A stretch of 64,000 bases of DNA, taken from NCBI RefSeq assembly GCF_000019725.1, contig NC_010505.1:4696001-4760000 (forward strand), in the 5' to 3' direction. The position numbers and the translations under genes are program-made. Of the stretch, positions 42,620 through 50,613 are shown in pieces. The first letter of the stretch is position 1, and the number at the start of each line of letters is the position of its first letter. The notes below the pieces were generated by a model that saw only the letters and a program-made list of their open reading frames with translations, made no database searches and was not told the origin of the DNA. This DNA comes from Methylobacterium radiotolerans JCM 2831. Lineage in GTDB: Bacteria; Pseudomonadota; Alphaproteobacteria; Rhizobiales; Beijerinckiaceae.

Positions 42620-42631
42620 GGGTGACGTCCG

Positions 42632-42835
42632 TCAGCGCGGGCCGGAGCCCGCGGGCCCGGATCCGCCGGCCTTCGATCCGGGCACGTCCGATCCGGGCAC
42701 GTCCGATCCGGGCACGTCGCGCTTCTGGCGCCGGCCCTCGGTCTGCGCCCGGGCATCGCCGGTCAGCTTGCCGATGGCCTCCTTCACCGAGCCCTTGAGG
42801 TGCTCGGCGGAGGGTGTCTTCCTGTCTTCGGTCAT
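42632..42835 (-). CDS. Short CsbD-like protein with tandem-repeat tail
   Basis: 67 residues. The first ~35 match the CsbD N-terminal half (EHLKGSVKEAIGKLTGDARAQTEG). The rest is replaced by a low-complexity tail in which GSDVP occurs in tandem, encoded by the 15-bp repeat at 42675-42719. The second CsbD half is therefore missing. Copy-number change of the repeat would lengthen or shorten the tail without a frameshift. Confidence 0.75.
   Translation of the reverse strand: MTEDRKTPSAEHLKGSVKEAIGKLTGDARAQTEGRRQKRDVPGSDVPGSDVPGSKAGGSGPAGSGPR
42675..42719. repeat. 15-bp tandem repeat, three copies
   Basis: GATCCGGGCACGTCC is repeated head to tail at 42675, 42690 and 42705, the last copy ending in G in place of C. 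It lies inside the tail of the CsbD-like gene at 42632 and keeps the reading frame. Confidence 0.95.
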
Positions 42836-42930
42836 GGGCGCCCCGTCCTGCGTGAGAAAACCCTGGCCGACCGGAAGATGTGCGCCGGGCGTGGCCGATC
42901 AATGGTGTGGTTGTACCAGTATGGCGGTAT

Positions 42931-44391
42931 CTATCCGTCAGAGATGTTCAGGGGAAAACCGTTCTCGCGCCCCCAGACGACCGCCTCGCTGCGCTTGTGG
43001 ATGCCGATCTTGCGGTAGAGCGCGGCGCCGTGATTGCGCACCGTGTTGCGCGACAGGCCGAGCTTGCGCGCGATCGCGTCGTCGCTGAGCCCCGAGCAGA
43101 TCAGGTTGAGGATCTGGCGCTCGCGCACCGTCAGGTTCGGCGCCGCCGCGTCGCCCGCCTCCCGGCCCGGCCGGCGCAGGTTGGCCAGCTTCTCGATCAG
43201 CCCGCGGCTGAACCACGACGTGTCGGCCATCACCGTCTCGATCGCGTCGAACAGCTCCCGCTCGGTGTGCTTGCGCTCGGTGATGTCCTGCAGCACCAGC
43301 AGCACGAAGGCGGTCTCGTTGATCGTGATCCGCTCGGCCGAGACCAGGCAGTCGAGGTTCGCGCCGCTCTCGTGGCGCAGGCAGACCTCGACGCCCAGCA
43401 CGTAGCCCTGGCGCTCCAGCGCGGCCTCGACCTGCAGGCGCTGCTTGTCGGCGACCCACAGCCCGGCCTCCGCCAGCGAGCGGCCGACGACGCGGTCCTC
43501 GCCCAGGCCGAAGACCCGGCTGAACGCCTCGTTCACACCCGTGACCTGGCCGTCGTCGGCGCGCACCAGCACGGTCGGCACCGGCGTCATCCGGAACGCC
43601 GTGGCGAAGCGCTCCTCGCTCTGGCGCAGCGCGGCCTCGGCTTTGCGGCGCAGCTCGAGGTCGGCGAAGGTGAACAGCATGCAGGGCTCGTCGCCCATCG
43701 CGATCGGCTGCCCGGCGACGATCACGAAGCGGCTGCCGCCGTCGGGCAGGTCGAGGCAGGCCTCCATCTGCGGGATCGTGCCGCCGGCGTTGAGGCGCGC
43801 GACGGCGAGGTCGCGGTTGCGGGCGCCGGCCAGGACGTCGACCTCGTAGACGCTGCGGCCGATGACGGCGTCGCGGGTGTGGCCGGTCATCTCCAGGAAG
43901 CCGTGGTTGACCTTGACGTGGCGCAGGTCGGACAGCCGCGTGATCACGGCCGGGGCCGGGTTGGCGTTGAAGGTGCGCTCGAACCGCTCCTCGGCCTCGA
44001 ACTGGTCGGAGACGTCCTTGAGGATCAGGGCGAGGCAGCTCGGGTTGCCGTCGCGGTCGGTGGCCACGAGGCTGCGCAGGGAGTGGACGAAGTCCACGTC
44101 GGGTCTGTCGGCCCGCCGCACCTCGACCACGACGTCGTGGAAGCGCTCGCCGGCCACGACGCGCTCGATCGGGTACTGGTTGGGTACGATGTGGTTGCGG
44201 TAGCGCAGGCAGAAGCGGTCGCGGTAGGCGTCGACGGTGGGGCCGAGCTCGTCGAGGCTCTGGGCGCCGTGCATCGCCAGGGCGGCGGCGTTGGCGTAAG
44301 CGATGGTCTGGTCGGGCTCGACCAGGATCACGCCCTCGCTCAACCCGGCGATGATCTGCCGGAGCTCATGCCTGTCGACCCCCGCCGTCAC
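42931..44391 (-). CDS. PAS-PAS-PAS LuxR-type regulator
   Basis: 486 residues from GTG 44391 with GGGAG close upstream. Three PAS domains at ~10-125, ~130-250 and ~255-375 (for example VILVEPDQTIAYANAAALAMHG, PAVITRLSDLRHVKVNHGF and PTVLVRADDGQVTGVNEAF) are followed by a LuxR/FixJ helix-turn-helix at ~415-475 (LTVRERQILNLICSGLSDDAIARKLGLSRNTVRNH, given here only in part as the motif around SGLSDDAIARKLGLS). No kinase domain is present, so the protein itself probably senses a ligand or redox state and binds DNA. An EcfG-type promoter lies just upstream, tying it to the general stress response. Confidence 0.88.
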   Translation of the reverse strand: MTAGVDRHELRQIIAGLSEGVILVEPDQTIAYANAAALAMHGAQSLDELGPTVDAYRDRFCLRYRNHIVPNQYPIERVVAGERFHDVVVEVRRADRPDVDFVHSLRSLVATDRDGNPSCLALILKDVSDQFEAEERFERTFNANPAPAVITRLSDLRHVKVNHGFLEMTGHTRDAVIGRSVYEVDVLAGARNRDLAVARLNAGGTIPQMEACLDLPDGGSRFVIVAGQPIAMGDEPCMLFTFADLELRRKAEAALRQSEERFATAFRMTPVPTVLVRADDGQVTGVNEAFSRVFGLGEDRVVGRSLAEAGLWVADKQRLQVEAALERQGYVLGVEVCLRHESGANLDCLVSAERITINETAFVLLVLQDITERKHTERELFDAIETVMADTSWFSRGLIEKLANLRRPGREAGDAAAPNLTVRERQILNLICSGLSDDAIARKLGLSRNTVRNHGAALYRKIGIHKRSEAVVWGRENGFPLNISDG

Positions 44392-44442
44392 AGCTCCCGC
44401 GCCCCTCGCCTGCCGTCACTGCCCTCGCGGCAGCGGGGCACA

Positions 44443-44467
44443 AACGGGTTGCGCACAAGCCGGTTCC
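44443..44467 (-). promoter_or_regulatory. EcfG-type promoter of the PAS-LuxR gene
   Basis: Read on the minus strand, GGAACC (44467-44462) is followed after 15 bases by CGTT (44446-44443). This fits the EcfG consensus, with one base less spacing than the copy at 11169. Transcription would start about 45 bases before the GTG at 44391. Confidence 0.6.
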
Positions 44468-44594
44468 CTCATCTAAGTTATTTTCCTGGTATACGCGCAT
44501 CATTGACGCGGGCGATTTGGGCCAAAGATGAGTGCTCGCAGCGCCGCGACGCCGTTCCCGCGCGATCTCGGCCCCCTTCTCAGCAGACGTGGCC

Positions 44595-45119
44595 ATGCCG
44601 AACGCGCAGGATATTGACCGACCATTGCGGAGCGCCGCGGAGCACGAGGTCGTGATCTCCGGATCGGGCATCCGATCCGGAACGTGTCTGCGGCAGGATT
44701 TTCCAGAAGTTGCAGATCTCGACGAAAATTCGCGCTTAGGGCGCCTGCTCGGCCGCCTGTCGGAGGCCGCGGCCGCCGCGGAGTCCGAGGGGCAGGTCCC
44801 CGCCGGCTTCGGAGCGGCGCTGATCGAGGCCGTGCCGGATCTGCGCCGCCGCGCGCTGACGCTGATCCGCGACGCCATCGCGGGCGACGTCCAGGGAGAC
44901 GACCTCGTGCGGCTCACCCTCCTGAAGGCCTGGGAGCGCCGGGCGGAGTTCCGGAGCGGCACCGGGATGCCCGATCGGCTCGTCACGATCCTGCGCAGCC
45001 GCCCCATCAGCGGCCGCGTGGCGTACCGCTTCGCGGCGCCGGATCCCGACGATGTCAGGTCGGCGGCGCTCCGCGCCGGGCCGGCCGGCACGCGCGCTGT
45101 AAACCGGCATGTCTGCTGA
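44595..45119 (+). CDS. Truncated ECF sigma factor-like protein
   Basis: About 174 residues from ATG 44595; a GTG at 44532 would add 21. After a ~75-residue unstructured N terminus, residues ~75-135 resemble sigma-70 region 2: LIEAVPDLRRRALTLIRDAIAG, DDLVRLTLLKAWERRAEFR and a TILR-like end (DRLVTILRSR). The following residues do not form region 4, which recognises the -35 element, so it is unlikely to be a normal sigma factor. It may be a decayed EcfG paralogue or a protein that mimics sigma region 2 to bind an anti-sigma factor. It is divergent from the stress-linked PAS-LuxR gene. Confidence 0.6.
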   Translation: MPNAQDIDRPLRSAAEHEVVISGSGIRSGTCLRQDFPEVADLDENSRLGRLLGRLSEAAAAAESEGQVPAGFGAALIEAVPDLRRRALTLIRDAIAGDVQGDDLVRLTLLKAWERRAEFRSGTGMPDRLVTILRSRPISGRVAYRFAAPDPDDVRSAALRAGPAGTRAVNRHVC

Positions 45120-45525
45120 GGCGGTCCGCCGAGGTGCCGGCCCACGTCTCGCCGTACCGCGGACGCCGCGGCGTCGTGCGAGAAAAGCGGCGTACTGGTA
45201 AAAATCTCTCATTCACATGAGTGTGTTAGGCCCCATATCGCGGATGCGGAACGCGCCGTGCGCCCTCGGGTGTCGGCGGGTTCCGGACCCTTTCTTCGAG
45301 GTTGTGCCGGGCGGATGGCCCTCTTGTCCGGCACGGCCGCGAGGCCGGGCGCCCGCGCCGCTCCGGGCGCGCGTCCGGCCCGTTGCCCTTCCCTCCGCCG
45401 GCCCGCGCCCCGGGCGCGGGGCTTCGGAACGGCCTGTCCCGGCCGACGGCTCCCCACGCGCCGGACCGCCCGACGGGGTGGCCCTGCGGGGATGCCTCCC
45501 ACCCGAGATCACCACAGAGGAGATC
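45120..45525. other. 406-base intergenic region
   Basis: No supported gene. An AT-richer patch at 45190-45235 contains a small hairpin, CTCAT/ATGAG at 45208-45221. From 45290 to 45510 the sequence is GC-rich, and the open frames crossing it have shadow-frame composition. It presumably contains the promoter of the exported protein at 45526. Confidence 0.4.
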
Positions 45526-45897
45526 ATGACCCGATTTCGCGCTGCACTGCTCGCGCCCGCCCTGATCGTCGCGGTCTGCACCGCGACGGGAGCCGCCGCG
45601 GCCAACCGGTTCGACGGGTCCTGGTCGGTCATCGCCACCGCGGAGAGCGGGAGCTGCACGGGCCCCTACAGCTATCCCATCGTCATCCGGGACGGGGCCG
45701 TGGACGACGCCGGCGGCAACGGCGTCGACGCCTCCGGACGGGCCGGGGCGGATGGCCGGATCACCGGCACGATCCGCAAGGGGCTCGCCAGCGTCTCGGT
45801 CTCGGGCCGCCTGCGCGGGTCCGCCGGGACCGGCCGCTGGACGCTCTCGGGGCTCGGCGCCTGCGCGGGGCGCTGGACGGCCCGCCGCACCAGCTAG
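45526..45897 (+). CDS. Small exported protein, unknown function
   Basis: 123 residues from ATG 45526, preceded by GAGGAG. Signal peptide AALLAPALIVAVCTATGAAA. The mature part (FDGSWSVIATAESGSCTGPYSYPIVIRDG, then GRITGTIRKGLASVSVSGRLRGSAGTGRWTL, each given here as fragments of a repeated pattern) is a small beta-rich domain with two cysteines, ending CAGRWTARR. Proteins of this pattern are common exported hypotheticals in Rhizobiales. It is convergent with the amylase gene. Confidence 0.75.
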   Translation: MTRFRAALLAPALIVAVCTATGAAAANRFDGSWSVIATAESGSCTGPYSYPIVIRDGAVDDAGGNGVDASGRAGADGRITGTIRKGLASVSVSGRLRGSAGTGRWTLSGLGACAGRWTARRTS

Positions 45898-45961
45898 GGC
45901 TCGGGGCCGGCGGCGGCCGGTCCTTCGCCGACCCGGTGCGCCGACCCGGTGCGCCGCACGG

Positions 45962-47290
45962 TCAGACGCTCAGGATGGCCCAGCCGTGGGCCGGCAGGGT
46001 CACGCGGGCCCCGGCGCCGCCGGCCTCGGCGAGGTCGCCGCCGCCGGCCTCGATCGCCCGGGCCTCCGGCACCGGCAGCGTCGCGGCCGCGTCGGCGAGG
46101 TTCAGGGCCGTCATCACCCGCGCGCGCCCGTCGCCCAGCGCGAGCACGAGCTCTGCCTTGGCGAGGTGCAGCGTCCGCGCCCGCGCGCGGTGCAGCCCGC
46201 CCTGGCGCCGCCGGAGGGCGATCAGATCCTGGTGCAGCCGGTAGACCGGCCAGCCGTACGGGGCGAGATCCGCGGGCGTCGGCGGGAAGGCCGGCCGGAT
46301 GGCGTCGTCGCCGCCGACCCGCTCCTCCTTCACGCCGCGGAAGGCCTGCTCGTCGCCGGCGTAGATCGAGGGCGTCCCGCCGCAGGTCAGCAGGATCGCC
46401 AGCGCGTGCGGCAGGTGCCGCTCGTCCGTGAGCCGGCTCGCGATCCGCGTCACGTCGTGGTTGCCCACGAAGGTCAGGGGCGCGAACCGGTCGAGATAGC
46501 CGTTGTGCCGGTCCAGGGCGTGAGCCAGCTCGAACAGGTTGCGATCGTTGAGGGCGCTCCAGATCGCCTTCCACAGCTCGTACTGGGTCACCGCGTCCAG
46601 GCCGCTGTCCTGCACGATCCGGGCGTAATCGCCGTGGATCACCTCGCCGACAACGTAGGCCTCCGGATGCGCGAGGCGGACCTGCCGCAGGACGCGCGCC
46701 CAGAAGCGCGGCGGCACCGCGTAGGCCGCGTCCAGCCGCCAGCCGTCGGCGCCCCGGGCGATCCAGTGGCCCATGACGGCGGCGACGTGGTCGGCGACGC
46801 GCGGATCGTCGTGGTTGAGCGTGACGAGCTGCCGGTGCCCCTCGAAGCAGGCGTAGTCCGGCTCGATGCCCGGGCCGGAGCCCCGCGGCCAGGACAGCCT
46901 GAACCAGCCGGCCCGCTCGGATCCGGGCCCGTGCCGCAGGACGTCCTGGAAGGCGGGGTGGGCCCGCCCGACATGGTTGAACACGCCGTCGAGCAGGACC
47001 CGGAGGCCGCGGGCCCGGGCCGCCGCGATCAGCGCGTCGAAATCGGCCTCGTCGCCCAGGCGCGGGTCGATGCGGAAATGGTCGACCGTGTCGTAGCCGT
47101 GCGTGGAGGCCGCGAAGATCGGCCCGAGCGCCAGCCCGGACGCGCCGAGCTCGACCGCGTAGTCGAGCCAGCCGTGCAGGTGGGAGAGGCGGTGCGTGAC
47201 CAGGGCGGCGGGCTCGGCCTCCTGGGGGGCCCCGACGAAGCCGAGGGGAAAGACCTGCCACCAGACAGTCTGTTCGATCCAGGACGCCAC
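45962..47290 (-). CDS. Alpha-amylase family glycoside hydrolase (GH13)
   Basis: 442 residues from GTG 47290, which has GGAGG four bases upstream; a TTG at 47311 is the longest alternative. TIM-barrel GH13 motifs: DGVFNHVG (region I), GWRLDAAYA with the nucleophile Asp (II), VVGEVIHG with the acid Glu (III) and FVGNHDVTR (IV). A small C-terminal beta domain follows. There is no signal peptide, so it acts in the cytoplasm, probably on maltodextrins or a related alpha-glucan. The lack of neighbouring glycogen or trehalose genes leaves the substrate open. Confidence 0.9.
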   Translation of the reverse strand: MASWIEQTVWWQVFPLGFVGAPQEAEPAALVTHRLSHLHGWLDYAVELGASGLALGPIFAASTHGYDTVDHFRIDPRLGDEADFDALIAAARARGLRVLLDGVFNHVGRAHPAFQDVLRHGPGSERAGWFRLSWPRGSGPGIEPDYACFEGHRQLVTLNHDDPRVADHVAAVMGHWIARGADGWRLDAAYAVPPRFWARVLRQVRLAHPEAYVVGEVIHGDYARIVQDSGLDAVTQYELWKAIWSALNDRNLFELAHALDRHNGYLDRFAPLTFVGNHDVTRIASRLTDERHLPHALAILLTCGGTPSIYAGDEQAFRGVKEERVGGDDAIRPAFPPTPADLAPYGWPVYRLHQDLIALRRRQGGLHRARARTLHLAKAELVLALGDGRARVMTALNLADAAATLPVPEARAIEAGGGDLAEAGGAGARVTLPAHGWAILSV

Positions 47291-47675
47291 CCGACCTCCG
47301 TCCACTGCCAATCGGGACCGAACCCCGTCGTGCCGCGATGGTTGCAGGCCCCGGTGCAGGAGCGGGATCTTGGCCGCCCCGGCCGCGGCCTCGACCGCTG
47401 CTTTCCGCGTTCGACGAAGCGGCGCCGTCCGGGACGCGCGCCTCCGCGGCGCGGGCGAGCGCCGTCGTGGCGCGTCGGCACGCCGTGGGGCGATCCTCCG
47501 ACAGCTCGGATCCGGGCGTGGCGGCGGGCGCGGTCACGGGCCGGAAGCGGCTCGGAATTCGAGATCGGGTGGGTGGCGCGGGGCGCGGGAAGATCTCCGC
47601 CGACCGCCGCTAAGTCCCGGCCGCGACAGCGGTATCGCCGCGGCGCCGGGGTGCTGACTTGTCACCAGGAAAGCC
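47291..47675. other. Intergenic region before tRNA-Ala
   Basis: About 385 bases of GC-rich sequence between the amylase start and the 3' end of the tRNA gene on the same strand. I find no frame with credible composition, no repeat and no T-tract terminator behind the tRNA. The amylase promoter must lie here. Confidence 0.4.
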
Positions 47676-47751
<76 letters not shown>

Positions 47752-47874
47752 GTCGAGGCGCCGGCCTTGTAGGCGCGGGCGGCTCGGCCTGTCAATTCCC
47801 TGTTTCAACGTCGCCCGCCGCGCGCCGCTCCGGCGCCCGGGTGCGGGCGCCCCGAAGGACACGCGCGGACCCGC

Positions 47875-48177
47875 ATGAACGCCCTGATCTGGCTCTTCGA
47901 CACGGTCGTCCAGCTTTTCATCTACGTCCTCATCGCGAGCGCGGTTCTCAGCTGGCTGGTGGCGTTCAACGTGGTGAACGTGCGCAACCCGATCGTCGCG
48001 CAGATCGGCGAGGTGCTCTACCGGCTGACCGAGCCGGTGCTGCGGCCGATCCGCAACCTGCTGCCCAATCTCGGCGGCGTCGACATCTCGCCGATCATCC
48101 TGATCCTGCTGCTGCTGTTCATCAGCCGCCTGCTGCACGAGTACGCCGTGCCCGCCACCTACGTTTACGCGCAGTAG
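47875..48177 (+). CDS. YggT family membrane protein
   Basis: 100 residues with two membrane helices (~8-32 VVQLFIYVLIASAVLSWLVAF, and ~70-95 ISPIILILLLLFISRLLHE) flanking the conserved LYRLTEPVLRPIRNLLP segment typical of YggT. In other bacteria the family is linked to cell division and osmotic stress, but no biochemical role is known. It is followed 12 bases later by the MaoC gene. Confidence 0.9.
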   Translation: MNALIWLFDTVVQLFIYVLIASAVLSWLVAFNVVNVRNPIVAQIGEVLYRLTEPVLRPIRNLLPNLGGVDISPIILILLLLFISRLLHEYAVPATYVYAQ

Positions 48178-48189
48178 GACTGCCCGCCC

Positions 48190-49233
48190 GTGAAGACGAA
48201 TCCCGGCCGCTTCTTCGAGGATTTCCGCCTCGGCGAGACCATCCGCCACGCCACCCCGCGCACCGTGACGGTGGGCGACGTGGCGCTCTACACCGGCCTC
48301 TACGGTCCGCGCTTCGCCGTGCAGTCGTCGGACGCCTTCGCCCGGGCCATCGGCTACCCGAAGAGCCCGCTCGACGACCTGCTCACCTTCCACATGGTGT
48401 TCGGCAAGACCGTCCCGGACGTCTCCCTCAACGCGCTGGCCAATCTCGGCTACGCCGAGGGCGGGTTCCGGCGGCCGGTCTATCCGGGCGAGACGCTCTC
48501 CACGGTGTCGGAGGTGATCGGCCTCAAGGAGAGCTCGAACCGGCAGACCGGCGTGGTCTATGTCCGCTCGGTGGGGTCCGACGAGCGCGGCGAGACCGTG
48601 CTGAGCTATTGCCGCTGGGTGCTCGTGCGCAAGCGCGACCCCGAGGCGGCGATCGCCGAGGAGCACGTGCCGAGCCTCGCCAAGGTGGTCGACCCGCAGG
48701 ACCTCGCGGGCGCCCTGCCGAAGCTCTCGGCCGCCGCCTACGACACCGACCTCGCCGGCAGCCCGCACCGCTTCGCGGATTACGCGGTGGGTGAGAAGAT
48801 CGACCACGTCGACGGCATGACCGTCGAGGAGGCCGAGCACCAGATCGCCACGCGCCTGTTCCAGAACACCGCCAAGGTGCATTTCGACGGGCTGGCCGCC
48901 AAGGACACCCGCTTCGGCCGGCGCCTGATCTACGGCGGCCACGTGATCTCGCTGGCGCGGGCGCTGAGCTTCAACGGGCTCGGCAACGCCTTCGCCCTCG
49001 CGGGCATCAACGCCGGCCGCCACGTGGCGCCGCTGTTTTCCGGCGACACGGTCTATGCCTGGAGCGAGGTGCTGGCGACCGCCGATGTCGGCCGCGACGA
49101 TGTCGGGCTCCTGCGCCTGCGCACGGTCGCCACCAAGAACCAACCCTGCGGTGCCTTCCCGGACCGCGCCGGCGACGGCTACGACCCGGCGGTGATCCTC
49201 GACCTCGACTACTGGGCGTTCGTGCCGAAGTAG
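48190..49233 (+). CDS. Tandem MaoC-fold hydratase, mesaconyl-CoA hydratase-like
   Basis: 347 residues from GTG 48190. Two hotdog/MaoC domains: the first (~1-160) with FFEDFRLGETIRHATPRTVTVGDVALYTGLYG, cited here as the region around TVTVGDVALYTGLYG, and the second (~180-347) with KVHFDGLAAKDTRFGRRLIYGGH. Length and motifs match the mesaconyl-CoA hydratase (Mcd/MeaC) of the ethylmalonyl-CoA pathway, which interconverts mesaconyl-CoA and methylmalyl-CoA for glyoxylate supply in serine-cycle methylotrophs. No other gene of that pathway is in the window, so the call rests on sequence alone. Confidence 0.8.
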   Translation: MKTNPGRFFEDFRLGETIRHATPRTVTVGDVALYTGLYGPRFAVQSSDAFARAIGYPKSPLDDLLTFHMVFGKTVPDVSLNALANLGYAEGGFRRPVYPGETLSTVSEVIGLKESSNRQTGVVYVRSVGSDERGETVLSYCRWVLVRKRDPEAAIAEEHVPSLAKVVDPQDLAGALPKLSAAAYDTDLAGSPHRFADYAVGEKIDHVDGMTVEEAEHQIATRLFQNTAKVHFDGLAAKDTRFGRRLIYGGHVISLARALSFNGLGNAFALAGINAGRHVAPLFSGDTVYAWSEVLATADVGRDDVGLLRLRTVATKNQPCGAFPDRAGDGYDPAVILDLDYWAFVPK

Positions 49234-49286
49234 GCGGCCGCGGCGCCTCGGTCGCCGCGCCGCAAGGCGGGACCGGCGGGGGCGCC

Positions 49287-49919
49287 TCAGCGGATCCCGC
49301 CGCCGACCACGCCCGCCTCGACCGCCAGCGAGAGGCGGTCCGTGACCGCCCACTCGACGCCCACGCCGGCGACCGGCCGCACCGCGATGTCCTGGCGCGT
49401 GAACGGCAGCGACCCCGGGGTCGGCCCGACGCGCAGCGTCTGGTGCAGGGCCAGGGCGCCGGTCTTGGCGTAGACCAGGACGTCCGGCGCGACGAGGGTG
49501 CCGACCTTCACCTCCAGCGACCCGGCGAAGTCGTTGGAATAGGCGAGCCGCCCGTAGCCCGGCGTGAGGTTGCCGCCGAGGCCGGCCAAGTAATCGAACC
49601 CGCCGCTGATGCCGTAGAGGATCGGGCCCTCCTGCCACATCCGGCCGCCCTCGAACCCGACGGTCGGTCCCGAATAGCTGCCGAAATGCCGGGACGTGCT
49701 GACCGCGTAGCCGGTCGAGAGGCGGGCGTAGGAGCCGGTCCAGCGGCCGTACGCGTCCTCGGGCATCTGCGGCCACGCGAAGGAGGGCAGCGGCGCGAAG
49801 CCGATGGACGGCCAGAACAGCGCCTGGGCGGCGGCGGGGCCTGCCGGGAGCCAGCAGGCCCCGAGCACGAGGCCGGCCGCGAGGCGGCGGAACGGACGGG
49901 AATCGGCGCGTCTGCTCAT
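49287..49919 (-). CDS. Outer-membrane beta-barrel protein
   Basis: 210 residues with a signal peptide (LAAGLVLGACWLPAGPAAAQA). Alternating hydrophobic strands (ARLSTGYAVSTSRHFG, PTVGFEGGRMWQEGP, GSLEVKVGTLVAPDVLVYAKTG shown in part, and DRLSLAVEAGVVGGGIR) are characteristic of a small opacity/Omp25-like barrel. It lacks the usual C-terminal phenylalanine. Function unknown. Monocistronic. Confidence 0.75.
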   Translation of the reverse strand: MSRRADSRPFRRLAAGLVLGACWLPAGPAAAQALFWPSIGFAPLPSFAWPQMPEDAYGRWTGSYARLSTGYAVSTSRHFGSYSGPTVGFEGGRMWQEGPILYGISGGFDYLAGLGGNLTPGYGRLAYSNDFAGSLEVKVGTLVAPDVLVYAKTGALALHQTLRVGPTPGSLPFTRQDIAVRPVAGVGVEWAVTDRLSLAVEAGVVGGGIR

Positions 49920-50053
49920 GCCGCCACCCTACCCGAAGGCGTCGGGTCGCGACAGGCTTGGCCGTGCCCTCCCGCGGAATCGTGCGCGTCCCGCCCGCCC
50001 GTCGCCGGCCGGGGCCGCGGCGGCGGGCGGGCGATCGCCGCGGGGCCGGGCGC

Positions 50054-50602
50054 TCAGATTTTTCCGTCGAGGCCCATCTGGTAGTACTTGTGGGTGATCT
50101 TGTCCTGGTTCTCGAGGAGCCAGTCGATCGAGGGCTCGTTGGTCATGGCCTTGCGGATGGCCTCGGTCATGCCCCTGCGCTGGATGTCGAACAGGGCCTT
50201 GTGGTCGACGTGCTGGGCCTCGATGACGCCGGGGCTGAGCCAGACCGAGCAGATGATGCCGAGGTCGTTGGCCTTGTGCTTGGGGATGTAGCCGGCGCGC
50301 ACGGCATCCAGGACGCCGTTGGCGATGGCGAACTGGACGGTGCCCATCAGGATCGAGGTGTACTTGCTCTCGGTGACGCTGACCTTGGACACGCACAGGG
50401 TGACCGGGCGGACCATGATGTCGGTGTTGAGCAGGGCGAAGACGCGGCTGTGCCCGACGACCTGATCGCCGGTGAGCGTGGCCAGGGCGGTGCCGACCGG
50501 CCCGTCGAGCTCGCCGATGATGACCTCGGGCTCGGAGGCGGTGTTGGGCGGTCCGCCCGCCACCAGGGCCTCCCCGGCCCGCAGGATGATGCGCTCGTTC
50601 AT
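50054..50602 (-). CDS. Formaldehyde-activating enzyme paralogue (Fae-like)
   Basis: 182 residues from ATG 50602, preceded by GAGGGA; an ATG at 50653 lies inside the neighbouring gene. The Fae fold is recognisable: AGEALVAGG, ALLNTDIMVRPVTL, SKVSVT, MGTVQFAIANGVLDAVRAG and RRGMTEAIRKAM. Fae condenses formaldehyde with tetrahydromethanopterin. In the canonical enzyme a histidine follows the GEALV segment (VAHID); here the aligned region reads ASEPE with no histidine. It may therefore be a paralogue with another role, such as formaldehyde sensing. An HxlR-type regulator gene is 11 bases upstream. Confidence 0.85.
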   Translation of the reverse strand: MNERIILRAGEALVAGGPPNTASEPEVIIGELDGPVGTALATLTGDQVVGHSRVFALLNTDIMVRPVTLCVSKVSVTESKYTSILMGTVQFAIANGVLDAVRAGYIPKHKANDLGIICSVWLSPGVIEAQHVDHKALFDIQRRGMTEAIRKAMTNEPSIDWLLENQDKITHKYYQMGLDGKI

Positions 50603-50613
50603 GCTGTCCCTCG

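Noticed and set aside
45217..45525. N-terminal extension of the exported protein at 45526
   Set aside because: It would bury the signal peptide behind ~100 low-complexity residues; ATG 45526 has GAGGAG.
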